Assembly (NCBI RefSeq): GCF_020623625.1
Contig: NC_060201.1
Location: forward strand, 496,001-560,000
Source of the DNA: Saccharomycodes ludwigii
Taxonomy: Eukaryota; Ascomycota; Saccharomycetes; Saccharomycodales; Saccharomycodaceae
Reading direction: 5' to 3'
Length of the DNA: 64,000 nt
Numbering within the stretch: the first letter of the stretch is position 1; the number at the start of each line of letters is the position of its first letter. Shown piece by piece: positions 8,782 to 18,512 of this stretch. The translations under genes and the position numbers were made by a program. Under the pieces are notes generated by a model. That model had not been told where the DNA came from, did not search any database, and was given only the letters and a program-made list of their open reading frames with translations.

Positions 8782-9837
8782 ATGTCCAAGGAGATAAAAA
8801 GTGTATTGCTAATTGGTGGTGCTGGGTTTTTAGGTCTTCATTTAATTCAAGAATTTTATGATGTTAAACCTCAACCAAAGATCTGTGTATTTGATGTCCG
8901 TCCAATACCAGAAAAGTTAAGTAAACAGTTCACATTTAACCCAAAAGAAATAGAGTTTTTTAAAGGGGATCTAACATCCGAAGAAGATGTTGCTAAAGCG
9001 ATCAAAAGTTCGGGTGCCAATGTTGTAGTCCATTCTGCTTCTCCCATGCACGGGAATACCCAAGAGGTATATGAGAAGGTGAATGTTGAAGGTACTAGGA
9101 ATTTGATTAAGGTTTCCAAAGCTTGTGGTGTGAAAGCCTTGGTCTATACTTCCTCGGCTGGTGTTATTTTTAACGGGCAAGATATTCACAATGCAGACGA
9201 GACTTGGCCAATACCAGAGATTCCTATGGATGGTTACAATGAGACCAAAGCTATAGCAGAAGGGATGGTGTTAAAGGCAAACGATCCCTCGTGTGGATTT
9301 TTAACAGTTGCCTTAAGGCCAGCTGGTATTTTTGGGCCTGGCGATCGTCAATTGGTCCCAGGGTTGAGGGCAGTTGCCAAGCTTGGTCAATCTAAATTTC
9401 AAATTGGCGACAACAATAACTTGTTTGATTGGACGTATGCAGGAAATGTTGCGAATGCTCATGTTTTGGCAGCTATAAAATTACTAGACGCAGAGACAAG
9501 AAATGCAGTTTCTGGGGAAACATTTTTCATTACAAATGACACTCCTGCCTATTTCTGGGCCTTAGCACGTACTGTTTGGAAGGCAGATGGACACATTGAT
9601 AAGTATAATATTGTTTTGTCCAGACCAGTTGCCATTGTTGTTGGATACTTGTCTGAATTTTTTTCTAAATTGCTAGGCAAAGAACCAGGTTTAACTCCTT
9701 TCAGAGTTAAAATTGTATGTGCTTATCGTTACCATAATATTAGCAAGGCCAAGAGATTATTGGGGTATTATCCAGTAGTTGGCATTGAAGAAGGTATTAA
9801 TAGGACTTTGGCCTGGATGGATGAAGGCTTGGATTAA
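8782..9837 (+). CDS. ERG26: C-3 sterol dehydrogenase (C-4 decarboxylase)
   Basis: 351 residues (about 349 in S. cerevisiae Erg26). It is an NAD(P)-dependent 3beta-HSD/SDR enzyme that oxidises and decarboxylates 4-methyl sterol carboxylates in the Erg25-Erg26-Erg27 C-4 demethylation complex of the ER. The sequence shows the Rossmann loop GGAGFLG (12-18), the catalytic YxxxK as Y152 and K156 in GYNETK, and a serine in TSS (123-125) before it. The hydrophobic stretch around AIVVGYLSEFF near the C terminus is typical of membrane-associated family members. The ATG follows an A-rich leader. In S. cerevisiae this gene (YGL001C) is the one next to CEN7; here its upstream side faces the LTR cluster and the AT-rich tract. 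Confidence 0.95.
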   Translation: MSKEIKSVLLIGGAGFLGLHLIQEFYDVKPQPKICVFDVRPIPEKLSKQFTFNPKEIEFFKGDLTSEEDVAKAIKSSGANVVVHSASPMHGNTQEVYEKVNVEGTRNLIKVSKACGVKALVYTSSAGVIFNGQDIHNADETWPIPEIPMDGYNETKAIAEGMVLKANDPSCGFLTVALRPAGIFGPGDRQLVPGLRAVAKLGQSKFQIGDNNNLFDWTYAGNVANAHVLAAIKLLDAETRNAVSGETFFITNDTPAYFWALARTVWKADGHIDKYNIVLSRPVAIVVGYLSEFFSKLLGKEPGLTPFRVKIVCAYRYHNISKAKRLLGYYPVVGIEEGINRTLAWMDEGLD

Positions 9838-10056
9838 GTAGCATAGGAATGTATCTATTAACGTATAAGTTTATGTATGTGTGTTACTTTTATTATCATT
9901 TTTTAACTTTATGAGATCAACGAGAGTGACTTACAGAACTATATAATCATATTTTTGAAATCTACTTACAAATAGCTAACATTATAATATTATTATGAGT
10001 GAAAGAAACAAAAGAAGGGAGAATAAAGGATTATGTTGTCGGATCTTCACTAGTTT

Positions 10057-10728
10057 TTAAAGGTACAAAAATACAAAAATAATTATAGAAAAAAAATAAA
10101 TTGGCAAGGATGTAAAAGTTTTAGTCTTGGATGTCTCTGATAACTGCTCGTATCTTTCTCCAATGTCTGTCGAATTCGTGTAAGTAATGCTGTAGTATTT
10201 TTGTTTAATTTTACCATTTTCCTGCGACATATCACCATAAATATCATAGGAATTATGTTTGGTTTCCGCTCCTTTGTTGCCTAGTCTCGTTGTTACAGTA
10301 GCATTTGATTTTTGTTTCTCGATTAGAATTTTGTTCGAGTTAAAATATCTTTCTAGACTAACAGGTCGAGTTTCAACTGTCACATTGCGTAGATTTCCTC
10401 CATCTAGGGTTCTACAAACATCTGACATAATAGATAAAAAGTTACTAGGAATAGAATTTGTGCATAAACCGAAACACTTTCTTTCTAAGTTCTTCAAGGC
10501 GCGACACTCACAAAGTAGATCATTAGTGTTGCACACTTTTAATCTGGGTAAAAGATCGTATGTACATGTGTTTAGTAATCTAGCGTCTTCTTTGGTACAA
10601 AACGTATTGGGAACGTAATAAGCATATATATTGTGTCTAGGACTTAGTGCTTCTATACGCAGGTCTTTACTTTCCACTGCTAGCATGAAAATGATAAAAT
10701 TTACAATCGCCTTATTGAATAATTTCAT
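10057..10728 (-). CDS. CFEM-like, probable GPI-anchored cell-surface protein
   Basis: 223 residues. It has a hydrophobic N-terminal signal (about 1-20) and a C-terminal hydrophobic tail (FSIIIFVFLYL) that ends the protein, as in GPI-anchor signals. Eight cysteines lie at 44, 55, 66, 73, 75, 85, 89 and 105. From Cys55 on, the spacing C-x10-C-x6-C-x-C-x9-C-x3-C-x15-C, with Asp70 inside C66-NTNDLL-C73, fits the fungal CFEM consensus. The first spacing (x10 between Cys44 and Cys55) is longer than usual. In known CFEM proteins that Asp ligates heme iron. Unlike Ccw14 it lacks a long Ser/Thr-rich stalk. It is convergent with ERG26 and followed upstream by VPS8. No orthologue is assigned; the CFEM reading is inference from spacing. 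Confidence 0.6.
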   Translation of the reverse strand: MKLFNKAIVNFIIFMLAVESKDLRIEALSPRHNIYAYYVPNTFCTKEDARLLNTCTYDLLPRLKVCNTNDLLCECRALKNLERKCFGLCTNSIPSNFLSIMSDVCRTLDGGNLRNVTVETRPVSLERYFNSNKILIEKQKSNATVTTRLGNKGAETKHNSYDIYGDMSQENGKIKQKYYSITYTNSTDIGERYEQLSETSKTKTFTSLPIYFFSIIIFVFLYL

Positions 10729-11065
10729 ATGTAATATAGAACGAAAAAAAAAAAAAAAAAAAAAAATGTTATATGCTTTTCTATTTTAGTAAGCAGTTGC
10801 TTTGTTAATTATTAATAGATATTCAACTGTGGGGTTTAGTTCTTTCTGATCCTTTTTTCTATCTTTAGAAAAAAGAAAATCACATGTTTGTTTCTAAAAA
10901 AAAACTGTGTTTCATTGTTGATACGTTTAAATTTGCTATGTTGGAATTGAATGGAGCATTTTGTTTTAAAGTATATATATATATATATATATATATAATA
11001 AAATAATGACACAAAACTGGCAAAAGAAGCACTACCGTCTTAATTAAAAAAAAAACCCCCTGCGC
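10729..11065. other. Intergenic spacer with poly-A and (TA)n
   Basis: Promoter side of the CFEM-like gene and 3' side of VPS8. It contains an A-run of about 24 (10743-10766) and a (TA)n tract (about 10973-10997). No gene is seen. Confidence 0.6.
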
Positions 11066-14000
11066 TTATGGAATACATTGCAAACATTTATATTTACCAT
11101 TATTTTGTCCTAATTTTTTCAAACATTGTTTATGAAACCCATGAAGACAATGAAAAACAATTAGATCCAAGTCTTCAGATTGCAAAATTTCATCTTTCGC
11201 AGTGAGCTTTTGTCCTTCAGTTTTCAACCAGTTGATAATAACCTCTCTATCAATATCTGGACCATAAAGAACCTCACCACAAGCAAAACACTCTCTATTC
11301 AGCAACATCCATCCCTTCAACGAATATCTTTGATAATTGTCAGTTAGGATTTTGGAATCAGAATTGAAAATTCTTAAAATAAGCTGAGCAGATATCTGTT
11401 CTATTGTATAATTAATAAAAATACTTTGTAGAATTGGTCTGACTTTTGAAATCTTGGATAAAATAAACTCACTATTTTCTAGCACTTTTGTCAAAACAGA
11501 GGTCAACATAAGATTTTTTTTATCCAGTACACCTTCGGTTATTTGTTCTGTTCCCTTATCGATGGTTTCATTCTCCCCATTCAGAGATAATGTCAATATG
11601 ATTTGTTGAATTGCTTCCATACAAAAATTCCTTTTTTCTTCAGTACAGATGTCAGTTACTCCTAGCATATGGTAAGCAGAAAAGAAAATTAAAAGAAATC
11701 GAGACCATAGCTCCATACTGCAAGCTTCTATGCAAGCAGCTAGTCCCCTGGAATAAAGCCTTTCCAAAATATCCTTGCTAAGTGTCGAACAACTTTTTTC
11801 GTCACCGAAATAATCCTTGAAACAAATCTCCGACTCGTCGATTATTTTGGGATAAAAATGCAGCTTAAACATCACATCAAATAGACAGGTGTATTTTTGG
11901 TGCTCTTTTAAAATGTCAAATAGTTCTTTAATATCTGTTGTTTTCAGGTCCATCGACGATAAAACAACATTTAGTTCTTTTTCATATTTTGAATCCTTAC
12001 AAAGGGACTGGATGTACAGACTCAACAGTTTATTACTTATTATTGATACACCCTCATATTCCAAAACTTTTCGTAAAAACTTAATTTTATCATCATCACT
12101 TATTGGTTCTAGGGTTTTTGTTATGTGGGCACAAGCAGAAGGACAGTATTTACACAATACAACAGCAAACTGAGATGCATTAACCGAGATACACTTTGCA
12201 AAGTTTACTAAAAGCGAGTCTATCAATAATTGTTTTTCAATGGGATCGGTGTTTAAATACAAAAAAGCCTCTTCGAGAAGAGGGATCAAATGGACACCAA
12301 AAACATTGGGGGAATCCAGCTGGAAGTATAATTTTAAACAATTCACATATTTGTGTTCACTTCTATAGATGCTAAACAACACCCTGGTAAACCCTTTTTC
12401 TGAAAAAATGGGGATATACTTCTCCAAATCAAAATGCACCTTTTTCATCGACAACAAACATTCTACACCTAGTTCAGAGTCCTGTTTATAGATGTTGTTC
12501 TTGCAAAGATTTTTTATCAAGACATGGCAATTTCTTGTTGATATTCTAATAAATTGTTGATATTTTGGGTAATTGGTTGAGATGAAAACACTTATCAACT
12601 TTGCAATATTTTCATCCAAATCTTCACTTGAATTAACAATCCCCAAAAGAATGTCAATGATTGTTTGTCTGCTTTCAGTTGTCCCAAATTCGCTACTGTC
12701 CATTCCGTTAAAATAAGAGTCTTCAAATAGACAGTTCAACAAAGCTAAACATTTCAATGGGTCCAGCTGGAGTAAAAACTTGAAATAGGGATAAGCAGGC
12801 TCATGCTCACCATAGTCTTTGGAAAAGACACACAACTTTTCGTTGCTGGCTTGTGGCCAACGTATTGTTGATCCATTAAATATAACACCATACAAGGCTG
12901 TTTTAACAGTAGTGGCCTCTTCTTCTGTAAGCGTCTGACTGTTAGGAAACCTTAGCCCGCTTAGTGAATAATAAAGATATTGGAAAAGTAAGTATTGAAG
13001 TTCTTCGTGGCTGGCCCCTTTGAAGAATGTGCCCCTTGGGCTAACCAATTCTGATAGCAGTTCAATGAACGGAGACACAAAGTCGTTAAAAACATTGGGC
13101 CAGAAATACAAGATCAAATCCCAAGCACCTATTTTATTTAAACATTTGATCAATTGGTCTATGTCATAGCATACGGGATCAAGTTTGAAAACTAGACATG
13201 AAAGGATATGGGCCAGGTTAGTGTCTTTTGTGTTCATACCACCTACATAATAGTTTATAATTTTTTTAACAGTCAAAGGTGGAAGAAAAACTTTGTTAAG
13301 GCTGCCATGTTCTAGGAACGTCACAAGTTTAGATAAAAACACGGTCTCCATTTCGTCACTCAGTTCTTTTTCAGTTAAGTGCTCAATAATAGGCATTTCT
13401 CTAGGATTTAATTTGGAATCTATTTCTATAATTTCACCAAAAATCTTGTCTAACTGGGCAGTGCTATGACTACGGTCAGAATCATTTATATCTTGTTTTG
13501 AGAGATGGTCTATTATAGCCAAAGAAAGTGACTCAAACGTTCTATTTAGTTCTTTTTTTATTATTCGAGGGTCGTTATCTAATTTTAGGATCATTCTAAA
13601 AGATGTGCAATTCTCACTGGAAAGTTCCATTAGTATTTGTAAAGCCATTGACATGTTCCCTTGTTGCAAACAACTTAAAATAGTCTCGGACCACGTATTG
13701 AACTTTGCCATCTTTAATGAAGAATTTGTTAACAATGCAATTTGGGAGTTAATAGATGAAACACAAAGCTTTAACGGCTGTAAAAGATAAAATTTTGCTA
13801 TATCAATGCGGCTAGCTATTTTTGCTGGATCACACAAATACATGTCTAGCAACTCAATTTTTCCCGAGCTGGTTAACAAAGATACCATGTATTTATTTAT
13901 TAAGGACAATTTTTCAACACACTCCGCATGCTCAAACTTTTTCGTTGATTTTAAAGTAAATCCAGATCCAAGGCTCGTTTCATCAACTGCAAATTTAAAA

Positions 14001-14944
14001 AGATAAACTGAGGAATCTCTTGAGACATACAAAGACTTACCGCCATCATCTTCGATGTTCCATAGCAAATCACCAACCGACCGCATTGGGGTATCAAAAG
14101 TCTTATAAAATAGTATCAAGTTCGCTTTCTTGAAAGAAAGTATCTTCACACTGTTTAAATCCAATATTGCTACAATATCTTCGATACACTCGCCCCTTAT
14201 TTTATAGGGAAAGGGTAGTGCTTTCGTTACAAGTATGCGGTCATTACCTAGATTTTGAGACTCGGTAGGGATTTCTGCGGTGGTGTATTTTAACTTCCAC
14301 AACCCATTTCTGAACCCTTTGTGATACAACATCCTAAATTTATTATCGCTCACAACAATTCCGGTATGCTTATTCGATAAAAATTCTAGACTAAGAATTT
14401 CAGAGTTTCTATGTTCAACAATATGAAGGATAGAGAGTATTTTCTCAAAGGATTCTTCTCTTGAAGTGGGTTCGGGTGGCCGGTTCAAATCCCATAAAAA
14501 TATATCACCGGACTTGCAGGCAGCTGCTAAATAAGTTCCATCGTGCGATAAGTTAATCATTGTGATTGGTGACCTAAACTCTTGATCTTCTGGAACTAAT
14601 ACGTGTGTGATGAATTGACTATAATTATAAATCAAAACATGGCCTTTACTGGTTCCCAGTGCGATACATCTGCTTGAAGTGAATATAGTTGTTGGTGGTG
14701 GGAATTCTAGTATGCCATACATGTTTTCATAAACTTTTGCTAGGTCTACCCATTTTGTAGTTATTGGCAAAGAATACTGTTCATCATTATCCATTGAAAG
14801 AAGGTGATTGCTGTTTGCCTGACATGATTGTTGTTCAGAGTCTGTATCGTCTTGTTTGAGTAGATATTTGTCTTCCCAATTGGATTTGAAGGAAATATCA
14901 AACATGCCAAGTTTCCCACGGGGTTGTTGGTCATTATTTTCCAT
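11066..14944 (-). CDS. VPS8: Vps8, CORVET tethering complex subunit
   Basis: 1292 residues (about 1274 in S. cerevisiae). Vps8 is the Rab5/Vps21-binding subunit of CORVET, which tethers vesicles at endosomes. The N-terminal third has WD-like beta-propeller strands (for example GTSKGHVLIYNYSQF, LAAACKSGDIFLWDLN). The middle is a long alpha-solenoid. The C terminus has a RING-H2-like zinc region: CFACGE at about 1217, then HCLHGFHKQC and CLQC at the very end. The ATG at 14944 follows a long T/C tract (poly-A in the sense of the gene). Its 3' end faces the CFEM-like gene. Confidence 0.93.
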   Translation of the reverse strand: MENNDQQPRGKLGMFDISFKSNWEDKYLLKQDDTDSEQQSCQANSNHLLSMDNDEQYSLPITTKWVDLAKVYENMYGILEFPPPTTIFTSSRCIALGTSKGHVLIYNYSQFITHVLVPEDQEFRSPITMINLSHDGTYLAAACKSGDIFLWDLNRPPEPTSREESFEKILSILHIVEHRNSEILSLEFLSNKHTGIVVSDNKFRMLYHKGFRNGLWKLKYTTAEIPTESQNLGNDRILVTKALPFPYKIRGECIEDIVAILDLNSVKILSFKKANLILFYKTFDTPMRSVGDLLWNIEDDGGKSLYVSRDSSVYLFKFAVDETSLGSGFTLKSTKKFEHAECVEKLSLINKYMVSLLTSSGKIELLDMYLCDPAKIASRIDIAKFYLLQPLKLCVSSINSQIALLTNSSLKMAKFNTWSETILSCLQQGNMSMALQILMELSSENCTSFRMILKLDNDPRIIKKELNRTFESLSLAIIDHLSKQDINDSDRSHSTAQLDKIFGEIIEIDSKLNPREMPIIEHLTEKELSDEMETVFLSKLVTFLEHGSLNKVFLPPLTVKKIINYYVGGMNTKDTNLAHILSCLVFKLDPVCYDIDQLIKCLNKIGAWDLILYFWPNVFNDFVSPFIELLSELVSPRGTFFKGASHEELQYLLFQYLYYSLSGLRFPNSQTLTEEEATTVKTALYGVIFNGSTIRWPQASNEKLCVFSKDYGEHEPAYPYFKFLLQLDPLKCLALLNCLFEDSYFNGMDSSEFGTTESRQTIIDILLGIVNSSEDLDENIAKLISVFISTNYPKYQQFIRISTRNCHVLIKNLCKNNIYKQDSELGVECLLSMKKVHFDLEKYIPIFSEKGFTRVLFSIYRSEHKYVNCLKLYFQLDSPNVFGVHLIPLLEEAFLYLNTDPIEKQLLIDSLLVNFAKCISVNASQFAVVLCKYCPSACAHITKTLEPISDDDKIKFLRKVLEYEGVSIISNKLLSLYIQSLCKDSKYEKELNVVLSSMDLKTTDIKELFDILKEHQKYTCLFDVMFKLHFYPKIIDESEICFKDYFGDEKSCSTLSKDILERLYSRGLAACIEACSMELWSRFLLIFFSAYHMLGVTDICTEEKRNFCMEAIQQIILTLSLNGENETIDKGTEQITEGVLDKKNLMLTSVLTKVLENSEFILSKISKVRPILQSIFINYTIEQISAQLILRIFNSDSKILTDNYQRYSLKGWMLLNRECFACGEVLYGPDIDREVIINWLKTEGQKLTAKDEILQSEDLDLIVFHCLHGFHKQCLKKLGQNNGKYKCLQCIP

Positions 14945-15470
14945 TTTTTTTTTTTCTTTTTTTTTTTTTTTCTTTTTTTGGCTTGATTATTTTGTTGTAT
15001 TTTATTAATTGATTTTAGTCATTGAAGTTGGTGTACTAAAGAAGAAATAAGCAATTTACAACATATATACTTTATTTTATTACTAGCAGCGGCGTAAAAA
15101 AGAAAAAAAAAAAAAAAAAAAAAAAAAATACTTAAAAATACTTAAAAATAGATAACAAAAATAGATTGTAATAATAACAGAACAAATGATTTAACGTATC
15201 TTGCAAAAAAAAAGTAGATATGATTATGTAATATTTTAAATTTTTTCTTTTTTTGTAAATTAATTAAACTGTATATAATATGTATATCTTTATAAAGAAA
15301 TTTACACAATCGCAAAAAAATACCAACTATGAAAAAAAATTACCATTGTGATACATTTGTGCGAGAAAATCGTTCTAATTATGATAAAAATGCATAAGAT
15401 CAAATAATTAACAATAGCATCGACACAGCATAGTATGATTGTATTGCAAATAGCCCAAAAATTAAAAGCT
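14945..15470. other. Intergenic spacer, VPS8 promoter and SWD1 3' side
   Basis: Holds long T and A runs (about 14944-14978 and 15102-15127) and two tandem TACTTAAAAA units (about 15129-15150). No gene or RNA is recognised. Confidence 0.5.
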
Positions 15471-16889
15471 TTAATCCCCTCTGTTAGATGGATGCAACAT
15501 CATTATTATATCGGTATAATCCACTGGTATAACAAATTTCTCGACGCCAAGATCGTTGCCACGGACATCGTATCTTTCCCTGGTGATCAAATCAATGTCT
15601 TGTTCTTTATTCCATTGTTGTCTTTTCTCTTCATCAACATCAACAATATCATCAAATTCGTCTTCTTTCTCAATATATACAACGTTTTCGTCAATTTCCT
15701 CAAAGTCAGGCGCCAATGCACTCCACTTTGGTGGGACTATAATAGACCATATATATATATTTCCAGATTCAAGACTGTTGCTAGCTATGCACATGTTATA
15801 ATAGTTCCAATCAATACATAGTAACTCTTCATCAGCAGCTCCCTCTAAAACACGAACCAATGATCCTGTGGTTGTTTCCCATAGATAAAGATCACGCGCA
15901 GTAGACCCATGAGGAGAAGCAACCAAGTATTCTCCTGTGTTTGGCCCCAACGCTATATGATTCCATTGCAATTTATTAATAACGTCTTGGTATTTGTGCT
16001 GCAATTCTATTATCTCAAAGACAGGAGTGGCACTATCAGAAGATATTAGTATTTCATACTGTCTTATTGTTCTATCAGACGAGTTGATGCACATCTTGCT
16101 CATTGACTGAGAGACTATTATATTTTTAATGGTTGAATTTGCTAGTTTATCTATTTTGGTTATTTTGTAATGCAGTTTTTGTGACGAGTCATTTGTTATT
16201 TGCTGGAAAACCGTGATATATCCTTTTGAAGTACCTGTTATTAGAATATTAGAAGATGCGGAGCCTTGTTGCTGTAGTTCGCAAGTACACAAACTTAAAG
16301 TAAATCCATATTTTTTCAACTCTATATCGTCAATAAGAAGCAATTGCTCATTTTCTTTATTAAGAAAATCTTCAGTATCAATTATTGGGTAAATTTCCGG
16401 TTTATTGTTATTATTATTTACGCCAAAATCTAGTATAAAGGGCAAATGTTCTTCAAATACACAAACAAAACATTTGTCTACGCAATTGGGTATAAACGAT
16501 GTTTTCCATGGGAAAGAATCAAATCTATATTCACAGCAGTTGCATTTAGTGCCACTATTACAAGCTAGGTCCCATAATTTTATGGTACAGTCTCTTGATG
16601 ATGTCAGAAGATATCTTCCACAATTGGACCATTCTATAGACTGAATGGGTGACACATGACCAGTTAAATTACATCCCAGGTTATTGTTACCTAACATCTT
16701 AATGGGCTTATAAGTATCCATATCATAAATAATGATTGCCCCATTTCCACATCCAGTAGCCAAATAATCACCACATGGACTAAATTTTAAGCAAACAGAA
16801 TAAAACGGACTTTCCAGCACATTAGTTAGAGTCTCTGGGTATTCTTTCAATACAGAAAAAGGATCTTGTAAAAGTAAATTTAAAGCCAT
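15471..16889 (-). CDS. SWD1: Swd1, WD40 subunit of COMPASS histone H3K4 methyltransferase
   Basis: 472 residues (about 426 in S. cerevisiae; RbBP5 in animals). It is a WD40 propeller: the N terminus has FSPCGDYLATGCGNGAIIIYD, then HVSPIQSIEWSNCGRYLLTSS and IKLWDL. Later blades include GEYLVASPHGSTARDLYLWE and SNSLESGNIYIW. The tail is acidic (EFDDIVDVDEE). Swd1 is a core part of the Set1 complex, which methylates H3 lysine 4. In S. cerevisiae SWD1 (YAR003W) neighbours ERP1; here it is divergent from the p24 gene, the same pairing. The insertion with Asn and Cys clusters around residues 130-190 is longer than in the S. cerevisiae protein. Confidence 0.9.
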   Translation of the reverse strand: MALNLLLQDPFSVLKEYPETLTNVLESPFYSVCLKFSPCGDYLATGCGNGAIIIYDMDTYKPIKMLGNNNLGCNLTGHVSPIQSIEWSNCGRYLLTSSRDCTIKLWDLACNSGTKCNCCEYRFDSFPWKTSFIPNCVDKCFVCVFEEHLPFILDFGVNNNNNKPEIYPIIDTEDFLNKENEQLLLIDDIELKKYGFTLSLCTCELQQQGSASSNILITGTSKGYITVFQQITNDSSQKLHYKITKIDKLANSTIKNIIVSQSMSKMCINSSDRTIRQYEILISSDSATPVFEIIELQHKYQDVINKLQWNHIALGPNTGEYLVASPHGSTARDLYLWETTTGSLVRVLEGAADEELLCIDWNYYNMCIASNSLESGNIYIWSIIVPPKWSALAPDFEEIDENVVYIEKEDEFDDIVDVDEEKRQQWNKEQDIDLITRERYDVRGNDLGVEKFVIPVDYTDIIMMLHPSNRGD

Positions 16890-17393
16890 ATTGGCCTGTT
16901 TTTATTTTTTTATTTTTTTATTTTTTTTATTTTTTTATTTTTTTATTTTTTTGTAAATAAGATACGTATGTATATACTTATACAATCTTTAGTTATTAAT
17001 GTTTTTTTTTTCCCTCGTTTATTGATGGGTTTATTTTTTTAGTAATTGTCAACATGTTTAGTATTTTAAGTTTACAATGTTTGAACTGAAGTGTTTACGT
17101 GTTCATTTATTTTTTTTTTTTTTTTTTTTTTTTTTGGTTTTTTTTTTTCCAACAAAGAAAGGAATTTTTGTTTTTCATAGCTCAAAATCGTAAATATATT
17201 TTTTTTTTTTTTAGTATAAACGCTATTTAACAATTTGCTATATCTAAATCAGTTTTATGATCGCTTTATTTGTTTACTCATCAAAAAATATTTGAAAGAT
17301 CAGAGACACAAGTAAAGAGGAAAAAACAAAAAAAAAAAAACCAAAAAAAACCAAAAAAAATACCCCCAATAAATAAAATTAAATAGCCAAGCA
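16890..17393. promoter_or_regulatory. Divergent SWD1/ERP promoter region
   Basis: A 504-bp gap between divergent starts. It has repeated ATTTTTTT units (about 16900-16952), a T-run of about 29 (17107-17135), another T-run (17199-17212) and an A-rich leader with AAAAAAAACC repeats (17328-17360) before the p24 gene. Poly(dA:dT) is typical of nucleosome-depleted yeast promoters. No specific factor site is called. Confidence 0.5.
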
Positions 17394-18050
17394 ATGAAGT
17401 TATTATTGTCACAATTAACTATTCTCTTACTGGTTTTAGTTCAACAGACTTCCGCTTTTTATTTATATGTCACAGGAAGTGATCGTAAGTGTTTTAGTAA
17501 AGAACTTTCAAAAGACACTCTATTATCAGGAGCTTATTCTTTACAAGTTTACAATTCAGATTCACAGACCTATAGAGATGTTATTGGAGATGAAATCAGT
17601 CTTGTTATTGATGTGGAAGAAGTTTTTGATGATAATCACAGAGTTGTTCATCAAACGGGTTCTGCTGTTGGTGATTTTACATTTGTTGCATTGGATTCTG
17701 GTGAACACAAGATTTGTTTCCAACCGCAATCCGGCGGCTGGTTGGCCAAGACTAAATCTAAATTGGATATTCAATTTGAGATTGGTTCTAAATTAGAATT
17801 GGATTCTAAAAAGAAGGGAACCGTTGCTAACTTGCATGCTAAAGTTAATATTTTAAATGCTAAAGTATCAGAAATTAAGAGGGAACAAGCTTTGGTTAGG
17901 GAACGTGAGTCTATTTTTAGAGACAAATCGGAATCTGTTAACGCCCGTGTTGCTTGGTGGTCTATCATTCAATTGATTGTACTAGCGGTTACCTGTGTCT
18001 GGCAATTGAGGCATTTACGTACCTTCTTTGTTAAACAAAAAATTTTGTAG
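17394..18050 (+). CDS. ERP6: p24 family cargo receptor (ERP1/ERP6 type)
   Basis: 218 residues, type I membrane protein of COPII/COPI vesicles. A signal peptide (1-21, cleavage after TSA) is followed by a GOLD domain with two cysteines (Cys33 and the one in HKICF). A coiled coil follows (about 140-180), then a transmembrane segment (about 188-205) and a short cytosolic tail RHLRTFFVKQKIL. The tail has the FF signal for COPII and KxKxx at the end for COPI. p24 proteins sort GPI proteins and others between ER and Golgi. Position beside SWD1 and CDH1 points to the ERP1/ERP6 ancestor (YAR002C-A/YGL002W), so the symbol marks that orthology group. Confidence 0.88.
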   Translation: MKLLLSQLTILLLVLVQQTSAFYLYVTGSDRKCFSKELSKDTLLSGAYSLQVYNSDSQTYRDVIGDEISLVIDVEEVFDDNHRVVHQTGSAVGDFTFVALDSGEHKICFQPQSGGWLAKTKSKLDIQFEIGSKLELDSKKKGTVANLHAKVNILNAKVSEIKREQALVRERESIFRDKSESVNARVAWWSIIQLIVLAVTCVWQLRHLRTFFVKQKIL

Positions 18051-18272
18051 ATTAATTTCTTTTTTTTTTTTTTTTCATTTTTTTTTTTTTTTTTTTCAAT
18101 TTCATTTCATTTCATTACAACTTAGATTATTTATTTACGGTTAATATTATTTAATCATTGCTATATAATACTTTGAGTGTTTGTGTGTATGCATTATGTC
18201 TCGGTAGAAGCATTAAGAAAAAAGATAAAACTTAGTATAGCTATTGAAATTTACAAAGCAGATTGATCCTGG

Positions 18273-18512
18273 TGTTGAGAGAATAAACGTACGGGTATAT
18301 TTTTATGTTCTATTTGCCTTTGCGTCATATGCTTGTTTTCTTAAAGATATTATCTTTCCTTATATAACATAACATTACTTAAGTTATATAGGAGGGGGAG
18401 GGGGGGGTCTCTACATAAGTTAAAGAGACTGAGGTCATACATTTATATTAAAAGGTATATTACATAATATAAGTAATTCTATTGAACGGTTGGATTAGCG
18501 ATTTGTTCAATA
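18273..18512 (+). repeat. Solo Ty5-like LTR
   Basis: About 240 bp. It starts TGTTGAGAGAATAAACGTACGG and ends ATTTGTTCAATA; the inside (TTATCTTTCCTTATATAA, AAAGAGACTGAGG, AAGGTATATTACATAATAT) follows the reverse complement of the LTR at 2022-2264. Its orientation is therefore opposite to the whole element. It holds a G-rich patch (about 18391-18407). No clear target duplication; an old solo fossil. Confidence 0.85.

Noticed and set aside
18273-18512. Standalone promoter or RNA gene in the CDH1 upstream gap
   Set aside because: The segment is explained by a solo Ty5-like LTR in reverse orientation.
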